Of a stretch of 20,867 nucleotides of DNA, positions 15,961-20,867 are shown piece after piece. The stretch's first letter is position 1. Each line of letters starts with the position of its first letter. This stretch comes from Pseudomonadota bacterium (GTDB taxonomy: Bacteria; Pseudomonadota; Alphaproteobacteria; Rhizobiales; Hyphomicrobiaceae), in NCBI GenBank assembly GCA_023430315.1, contig JAEZAW010000083.1, positions 1 through 20,867 on the forward strand, given 5' to 3'. The notes under the pieces are model-generated. The model searched no databases and was not told the origin of the DNA. It saw nothing but the letters and a program-made list of their open reading frames with translations. The position numbers and the translations under genes are program-made.

Positions 15961-18935
15961 GCAGTGCAGGGCGTCTCCCGTCCGGCGGTCAGATCTATCG
16001 CGCGCGGCCGATAAAATTCAGCTTCGATGGTCGCAGCATGTCCGGTTTCGCCGGCGACACGCTGGCCTCGGCGCTGATCGCCAACGGTATCGGCCTCGTC
16101 GGCCGCTCGTTCAAGTATCACCGTCCGCGCGGCATTCTCGCGGCCAGCAGCGAAGAGCCCAATGCCCTCGTCGAGCTGAGAACTGGTGCGCGGCGTGAGC
16201 CCAACACACGCGCGACAACCATCGAGCTGTTCGACGGCCTCGAAGCGCAGAGCCAGAACCGCTGGCCAAGCCTCGGCTTCGACATCCTGGCGTTGAATGG
16301 TCTCGTCGGCGGTTTTCTCTCAGCGGGCTTCTACTACAAGACATTCATGTGGCCGGCGGCCTTCTGGGAGAAGGTCTACGAGCCGCTCATTCGGCGCGCT
16401 GCTGGTCTCGGGCGCAGTGCCGGCGCCGAGGATCCCGACCACTACGAGAAATCGCACGCGCATTGCGATGTGCTGGTGATCGGTGGCGGGCCGGCGGGCC
16501 TCATGGCGGCGCTCACGGCCGCACGGAGCGGCGCGCGCGTGATCCTGGCGGATGAGGATTTCCTGCCCGGCGGACGGCTCAATGCCGAGCGCCAGGAGAT
16601 CGACGGCGCCGCGGGCAGTGCCTGGGCTGCGACAGCGGCAGCAGAGCTGGAGTCGATGCCGAATGTGCGCGTCATGCGGCGCACGACAGTTTTCGGCGTC
16701 TATGATGGCGGCACCTACGCCGCGCTCGAGCGCGTGAACGATCACGTCGCGGTGCCGCCGCCATTTCAGCCGCGCCAGCGCATGTGGCGCATCTATGCGC
16801 GTCGCGCGATCCTTGCAGCAGGTGCCCTCGAACGGCCGCTCGTCTTCGCCAACAACGATCGCCCGGGCGTCATGCTCGCGGGCGCCGTGCGCAGCTACAT
16901 CAACCGCTTTGCCGTAACTCCAGGCCATCGTCTCGCGGTGTTCACGTCATGCGACGACGGCTGGCGGACGGCCATCGATGCGGCGGCGGCCGGTATCAGC
17001 ATCGAGGCTGTGATCGACAGCCGCGCGGACGCAGCGCCGACGCTCGGCGTCGAGTTGGCAAAGCACGATGTCCGCACATTCCACGGCGCGCAGGTCGTCC
17101 GCGCCATTGGTTCGCGCGCGCTACAAGCCATCGAGGTTCGCGACGCCTCCGGACGCATCAGCAGCATCTTGTGCGACGCGCTCGCCATGTCCGGTGGGTG
17201 GTCGCCGATAACGCACCTGACAAGCCACCTCGGCGGCAGACCGGTGTGGAATGAAACGCTCGCCGCCTTCGTGCCCGGCACACTGCCACCGGGCATGAGC
17301 GTGGCGGGCACCGCAAGTGGCGCGATGACGCTCGCCAAATCTCTGGCAGGTGGTCGCGAGGCCGGCGCAACCGCTGCGCGCGATCTCGGCCACTCTTCAA
17401 CGGACCTCCCGCTGCCCAAGGCCGATGACGAGCCCGCGACCGTGCGCGCGCTCTGGCACGTCGCCGGTGGACGCGGTCCCGCTTTCGTCGATTTCCAGAA
17501 TGACGTGACGGCGAAGGATGTCGGGCTCGCAAGCCGCGAGGGCTATCGCTCCGTCGAGCTGCTGAAGCGCTATACGACGCTCGGCATGGCGACCGACCAG
17601 GGCAAGACGTCGAACGTCAATGGTCTCGCGATCCTCGCATCTGAACGCGCGCAACCGATCGCGAGCGTCGGCACGACGCTGAATCGTCCGCCCTTTACGC
17701 CCGTCTCCATCGGTGCGCTGGCAGGCCATCACCGCGGCAAGGATTTCCGCGCGACGCGGCTGTCTCCACTGCACGAGTGGGCCAAGACGCACGGCGCCGT
17801 CTTCATCGAATCCGGCGCGTGGTTGCGCGCCTCCTGGTTCCCGCGGCCCGGCGAAAAGGACTGGCTCGAAAGCGCGTCGCGCGAGGTGCGTGCCGTGCGT
17901 TCGGCCGTCGGCCTGACGGATGTCTCGACGCTCGGCAAGATCGACATCCAAGGTCCAGATGCGGGGACGCTTCTCGATCGCGTTTACTGCAACACGTTCT
18001 CGACGCTCGCCGTCGGCAAGGCCCGCTACGGCGTGATGCTGCGCGAAGACGGCTTCGTCATGGACGACGGCACGACCTCGCGGCTCGCGCCTGATCATTT
18101 CGTCATGACCACGACGACGACCAATGCCGTCGGCATCATGCGGCATCTGGAGTTCTGCCATCAGGGCCTGTGGCCGGATCTCGACGTGCAGATGACGAGC
18201 ATTTCCGAGCAGTGGGCGCAGATGGCCATTGCCGGCCCCAAATCGCGCGAGACGCTCGCGCGGATCGTCGATCGTCAGCACGACATCTCCGATGCGGCCT
18301 TTCCGTATCTGACAGCGCGCGAGATCACCATCCTCGGCGGCACGCGGGCGCGCCTGTTTCGCATCTCCTATTCGGGAGAGCTCGCCTATGAGCTGGCGGT
18401 GCCGGCGTGTGTCGGCAACGCTGTCGCTGCGGCGATCATGGAAGCCGGCACGGATCTCGGCATTCAGCCTTACGGCCTCGAAGCCATGGGCATCATGCGC
18501 ATCGAGAAGGGTCATGTCGCCGGCAGCGAGATCAACGGCCAGACAACGGCGCGCGATCTTGGCCTCGGCAAGATGATGTCGAAAAAGAAGGACTACATCG
18601 GCCGTGTGCTCGCGGAGCGCCCGGCGCTCGTCGTGCCTGGCCGCTGGGGGCTCGTGGGATTGAAGCCGGTCGATTGGACCACGCGGATCCGCGCCGGTGC
18701 GCATTTGCTCCCAATCGGTGCGGCAGCAACCACCGCCAGCGATCTCGGCTACGTGACGTCCGTCGCGTTCTCGCCTTCGCTCGAGCGCTGGATCGGACTC
18801 GGTCTGATTGCCGGCGGCGCTGCGAAGCATGGCACACGCGTGCGCCTCGTGGATCTGCTGCGCGGCAGCGACATCGAGGCCGAGGTCTGCGATCCCGTGT
18901 TCTATGATCCGAAGGGAGAGCGTCTCCATGGCTGA
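15957..18935 (+). CDS. soxA: Sarcosine oxidase subunit alpha
   Basis: A 992-residue subunit of normal length. An N-terminal ferredoxin-like domain without cluster cysteines (about 10-110, SGFAGDTLASALIANGI, RSFKYHRPRG) precedes a dinucleotide-binding domain with DVLVIGGGPAGL (171-182), the NAD+ site. The C-terminal part from about residue 602 (LSPLHEWAKTHGAVF) resembles the GcvT T-protein and binds tetrahydrofolate, where the methyl carbon becomes 5,10-methylene-THF. Typical late motifs include YSGELAYELAVP, LGIQPYGLEAMGIMRIEKGH and ARDLGLGKM. It starts inside the soxD stop (ATGA) and overlaps soxG by 8 bases. The tetramer is cytoplasmic; no signal peptide is seen. Confidence 0.96.
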   Translation: MSSAGRLPSGGQIYRARPIKFSFDGRSMSGFAGDTLASALIANGIGLVGRSFKYHRPRGILAASSEEPNALVELRTGARREPNTRATTIELFDGLEAQSQNRWPSLGFDILALNGLVGGFLSAGFYYKTFMWPAAFWEKVYEPLIRRAAGLGRSAGAEDPDHYEKSHAHCDVLVIGGGPAGLMAALTAARSGARVILADEDFLPGGRLNAERQEIDGAAGSAWAATAAAELESMPNVRVMRRTTVFGVYDGGTYAALERVNDHVAVPPPFQPRQRMWRIYARRAILAAGALERPLVFANNDRPGVMLAGAVRSYINRFAVTPGHRLAVFTSCDDGWRTAIDAAAAGISIEAVIDSRADAAPTLGVELAKHDVRTFHGAQVVRAIGSRALQAIEVRDASGRISSILCDALAMSGGWSPITHLTSHLGGRPVWNETLAAFVPGTLPPGMSVAGTASGAMTLAKSLAGGREAGATAARDLGHSSTDLPLPKADDEPATVRALWHVAGGRGPAFVDFQNDVTAKDVGLASREGYRSVELLKRYTTLGMATDQGKTSNVNGLAILASERAQPIASVGTTLNRPPFTPVSIGALAGHHRGKDFRATRLSPLHEWAKTHGAVFIESGAWLRASWFPRPGEKDWLESASREVRAVRSAVGLTDVSTLGKIDIQGPDAGTLLDRVYCNTFSTLAVGKARYGVMLREDGFVMDDGTTSRLAPDHFVMTTTTTNAVGIMRHLEFCHQGLWPDLDVQMTSISEQWAQMAIAGPKSRETLARIVDRQHDISDAAFPYLTAREITILGGTRARLFRISYSGELAYELAVPACVGNAVAAAIMEAGTDLGIQPYGLEAMGIMRIEKGHVAGSEINGQTTARDLGLGKMMSKKKDYIGRVLAERPALVVPGRWGLVGLKPVDWTTRIRAGAHLLPIGAAATTASDLGYVTSVAFSPSLERWIGLGLIAGGAAKHGTRVRLVDLLRGSDIEAEVCDPVFYDPKGERLHG

Positions 18936-19527
18936 TCGAAAGATTGCGAGCCGATCGGCCCTCGCCGGGCTGGCGAAATCCGGAGCGCTAGGCGCGTTGA
19001 AGGGCGTTCCAGGCGTACGCATTCGCGAAATCACGAACTTCGCGGCCATAGGCATCATTGCGCGGCGTGGCCGGTCGGCCGAAGTGGCCACCATTCTCTC
19101 GCGCCATGTGGGAAGTCCGGTTGTCGACGCGGCCAAGCGCGCGGGAGTTGGTGCCCTCACCGTCACAGGCACTGCGCCCGGGCAGTGGCTTGCCGTCAGC
19201 CGCGACGCCAGAGTGTCGCTCGATCAGCTGCGCGCCGAACTCGCGGGACTTGCTGCCGTCAGCGATCAGGGTGATGGCCGTCTCATCATCGAGGTAACCG
19301 GCTCTCGTACGCGCGATGCGCTCGCGAAGGGCATTGCGATCGATCTCGATGCCAGTGCGTTCAAGGTCGGCGATGCCGCGCAGACCAGTGCGGCCCACAT
19401 CGGCCTGCAGATCGCACGCATCGACGACGCGCCGACTTTCGAGATCATCTCGGCGCGCAGTACGGCCGCGAGCTTCTGGTCGTGGCTCGAAGCGTCGGCC
19501 GCTGAATACGGCATCGATGTCGCCTGA
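18928..19527 (+). CDS. soxG: Sarcosine oxidase subunit gamma
   Basis: A 199-residue protein in the position and of the size of the gamma subunit. Weakly conserved motifs such as VRIREITNFAAIGIIARRG, APGQWLAVS and QIARIDDAPTFEIISARS fit SoxG, a cofactor-free GcvT-like subunit that packs on the others. The ATG at 18928 overlaps the soxA end by 8 bases and has GGGAG about 9 bases upstream; the frame is open further upstream inside soxA, but those starts encode no SoxG-like sequence. It is the last gene of the operon: the next gene converges after 9 bases, and no terminator hairpin was found in the gap. Confidence 0.93.
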   Translation: MADRKIASRSALAGLAKSGALGALKGVPGVRIREITNFAAIGIIARRGRSAEVATILSRHVGSPVVDAAKRAGVGALTVTGTAPGQWLAVSRDARVSLDQLRAELAGLAAVSDQGDGRLIIEVTGSRTRDALAKGIAIDLDASAFKVGDAAQTSAAHIGLQIARIDDAPTFEIISARSTAASFWSWLEASAAEYGIDVA

Positions 19528-19536
19528 GCGGCGCGA

Positions 19537-20622
19537 CTACCGCGAAGTAGACTTGGCGCCGGGCGGCAGTAGCGTGAACTGCAGCAGCAGATTGCGCTGG
19601 AGGAACTTGTTGAAGTTGTCGTCCGACATGATCGTGATGACGGTCTCGCCAGCGGGCGATTTGTGGACGGCAATGGCCTCCATGTTATCGATCTCGTGGC
19701 TCATATCCGAGCTGATGAGCGTCTCGCCCTCGATGATGTGGCCGGGCTTGAGCTCGTCCGCCGGAACATGACGGAGGCGCATCTTGACGCCCTCGGACAT
19801 GCGAAAGCGCCGCTCCAGGATCACCACTGAACCGTCCTCCAGCGACGCCGCGCCGGTCAGAGCAAAGCCGCCGAAATCCTTGAAGGTCAGCCGCTGTGGC
19901 GCACCCTTGCCGAGCAGCCAGCCCGTGTGATTGTCGTTGGCGTCGTGCAATTCCTCCGCGAGAGCGAGGATAGCGCCGCGGCTCGGTCCGCCACGCAGGA
20001 CCGTCACGGCTTCGAGGCCACTATTGCTTTTCATGCGCCGGGCCTCTTGAGGCAGCGACACAAGCGCCGTCGGACGGCCGAGCGCGCCGTCGATGATCGG
20101 GTGACGCACGAGCCGATGATTGCGCTCGAAGGCGACGAGGGCGATACCGTTCGCGAGTGTGCCGGAGAGTAGCGCTATCTCTTCCGCATCGGCATCACGC
20201 TTGCGCGTGAGCGGGCGGCCATTGAGGCCGAGGATCGGCCCCATGCGCGCCTTCTCGATGCTGCTCGGCGCCTTGCCCGAATAGGCGATCTCGGCCGAAA
20301 GCCAATGCCCCATATCCGTGACGGCCAGAAAGCGCCGTCCGTCTGGCGCGATGATGAGGCCGGAGAAACCGCCGAAGCGCTCATCCGTCGAGGTCATGAC
20401 GAGGCCACCGCGAAACTGCAGGCGACCGTACTGGTTCGAGCCCGAAAGTCCGCGCTGATAGCTCTCGAGCCGGTGTGCAGAGATTTCAACGGCCGATGTC
20501 TTCTCGCTCGCCGCGGGGCTCTTCTGCTGGGCCGCGATGGGCGTCGCCGAACCGATCAGTGCGCTGGCTGCGAGAGCCGCAAATGCGAGACGCACGGCGC
20601 TGGAAGCATGCCAACGGAACAT
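19537..20622 (-). CDS. Esterase-like activity of phytase family protein (PF13449-like), exported
   Basis: A secreted or periplasmic protein of about 361 residues with a signal peptide (VRLAFAALAASALIGSATPIAAQQ, cleavage near AAQ). The mature part has FGGFSGLIIAPDGRRFLAVTD, GLEAVTVLRGG, GGFALTGAASLEDGSVVILER and NMEAIAVHKSPAGETVITIMSDDN, the pattern of the phytase-like esterase family, probably a beta-propeller. Its substrate is unknown; phosphoesters or calcium-dependent esterase activity are suggested by the family name only. I prefer the ATG at 20620-20622 because GAGGG is 5 bases upstream; an ATG at 20634 adds four residues, and one at 20706 lies inside a terminator and has no ribosome binding site. 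It converges with soxG. Confidence 0.85.
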   Translation of the reverse strand: MFRWHASSAVRLAFAALAASALIGSATPIAAQQKSPAASEKTSAVEISAHRLESYQRGLSGSNQYGRLQFRGGLVMTSTDERFGGFSGLIIAPDGRRFLAVTDMGHWLSAEIAYSGKAPSSIEKARMGPILGLNGRPLTRKRDADAEEIALLSGTLANGIALVAFERNHRLVRHPIIDGALGRPTALVSLPQEARRMKSNSGLEAVTVLRGGPSRGAILALAEELHDANDNHTGWLLGKGAPQRLTFKDFGGFALTGAASLEDGSVVILERRFRMSEGVKMRLRHVPADELKPGHIIEGETLISSDMSHEIDNMEAIAVHKSPAGETVITIMSDDNFNKFLQRNLLLQFTLLPPGAKSTSR

Positions 20623-20646
20623 TTCTGCCCTCATGAATCGATCCCG

Positions 20647-20676
20647 CCAATAGAAGCCGCCATGGCTTGGAGTCAA
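20647..20676 (-). promoter_or_regulatory. Candidate promoter of the esterase-like gene
   Basis: On the minus strand TTGACT (20671-20676) is followed after 18 bases by TATTGG (20647-20652), a weak -10. The -35 hexamer overlaps the T-tract of the terminator at 20675-20706. A start of transcription near 20640 would fit the ribosome binding site used at 20622. Confidence 0.3.
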
Positions 20677-20706
20677 AATGCGCCGGCATTCGGAATGCCG
20701 ACGCAT
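20675..20706 (-). terminator. Rho-independent terminator of the gene at the right edge
   Basis: Arms 20678-20690 and 20694-20706 make a 13-bp stem around a 3-base loop. The one irregular pair (20683/20701) is C-A on the plus strand but G-U in minus-strand RNA, and TTTT (20675-20678) follows on the minus strand. It lies 26 bases after the stop codon of the partial minus-strand gene. Confidence 0.85.
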
Positions 20707-20732
20707 GAAACACGCCGCCGCACAGAGGACGT

Positions 20733-20867
20733 CTATCGCCGCGCACCCGCCGTGGCAGTGCGACCGCGCCCACCACCGTGAGCCGGCCCGGTCGTCTCTT
20801 CGAACAACTCGACGAGCTTGTCCGTCATCGCGCCGGCAAGTTCCGTCGGATCGGTGATGGTCACCGC
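20733..20867 (-). CDS. Unrecognised protein, C-terminal 44 codons (5' truncated)
   Basis: The minus-strand frame is open from the window edge to a TAG at 20733-20735. The peptide starts AVTITDPTELAGAMTDKLVELFEE, with acidic helical character, and ends in a Gly/Arg/Ala-rich tail (HGGGRGR, ending in ARR). I do not recognise the family. The intrinsic terminator 26 bases downstream on the same strand is good evidence that this is a real gene end rather than a chance frame. Confidence 0.7.
   Translation of the reverse strand, partial: AVTITDPTELAGAMTDKLVELFEETTGPAHGGGRGRTATAGARR

Noticed and set aside
17397..19172. 591-codon open frame on the minus strand across soxA and soxG
   Set aside because: It is a composition-driven shadow of soxA and soxG; no start signal or domain is seen, and the sense-strand genes are well supported.
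14424..19527. N-methylglutamate dehydrogenase (mgd) instead of sarcosine oxidase
   Set aside because: The order B-D-A-G with a full-length 992-residue alpha subunit and no amidotransferase-like or GltB-like subunit fits soxBDAG.
1..20867. CRISPR arrays, insertion sequences, tRNA or rRNA genes, prophage or defence genes
   Set aside because: Read through on both strands; no regular repeat-spacer pattern, transposase, cloverleaf or phage-like gene was found.

Overview
The window is GC-rich DNA with dense, mostly tightly packed genes. Gene content (a molybdenum hydroxylase, a dipeptide-type ABC importer with two paralogous binding proteins, AmiC, Aat, a soxBDAG sarcosine oxidase operon and a DUF2848 protein) and GC-biased codon use suggest an alphaproteobacterium, probably of the order Hyphomicrobiales. 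This is inferred from gene families; no rRNA or other taxonomic marker is present.

Layout. (1) 1-2721, plus strand: the tail of a [2Fe-2S] small subunit, the molybdopterin-binding large subunit of a xanthine-dehydrogenase-family enzyme, an intercistronic stem-loop and a MoaD/ThiS-like ubiquitin-fold protein. (2) 2718-9739, minus strand: an importer of the peptide/opine/nickel type. Reading in transcription order it is binding protein 2, a strong intrinsic terminator, binding protein 1, a stem-loop without T-tract, two permeases, and one protein with two ATPase domains. The two binding proteins are about 87% identical with no indels (hand count). (3) 9740-10117: a 378-base divergent control region. 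(4) 10118-12150: cell-wall amidase amiC and, convergent with it, aat of the N-end rule pathway. (5) 12372-13571: an exported class 3 lipase-like protein with a Cys/Arg-rich tail. (6) 13584-19527: a DUF2848 gene divergent from soxB-soxD-soxA-soxG, the four subunits of heterotetrameric sarcosine oxidase, in a translationally coupled operon. (7) 19537-20634, minus strand: an exported esterase-like/phytase-family protein. (8) 20733-20867, minus strand: the tail of an unrecognised gene, followed by a clear intrinsic terminator.

Functionally the window is mostly small-molecule scavenging and catabolism: uptake of peptide-like or related solutes, oxidation of an N-methylated amino acid with transfer of the methyl carbon to tetrahydrofolate, and hydroxylation of an unknown substrate by a molybdoenzyme. 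AmiC and Aat are housekeeping genes. I see no mobile elements, CRISPR arrays, tRNA or rRNA genes or phage genes, and no strong evidence for an undescribed multi-gene system. The items most worth a second look are the duplicated binding-protein genes with a shared upstream motif, the MoaD-like gene tied to the molybdenum hydroxylase, the lipase with its unusual C-terminus, and the DUF2848/sox pairing.
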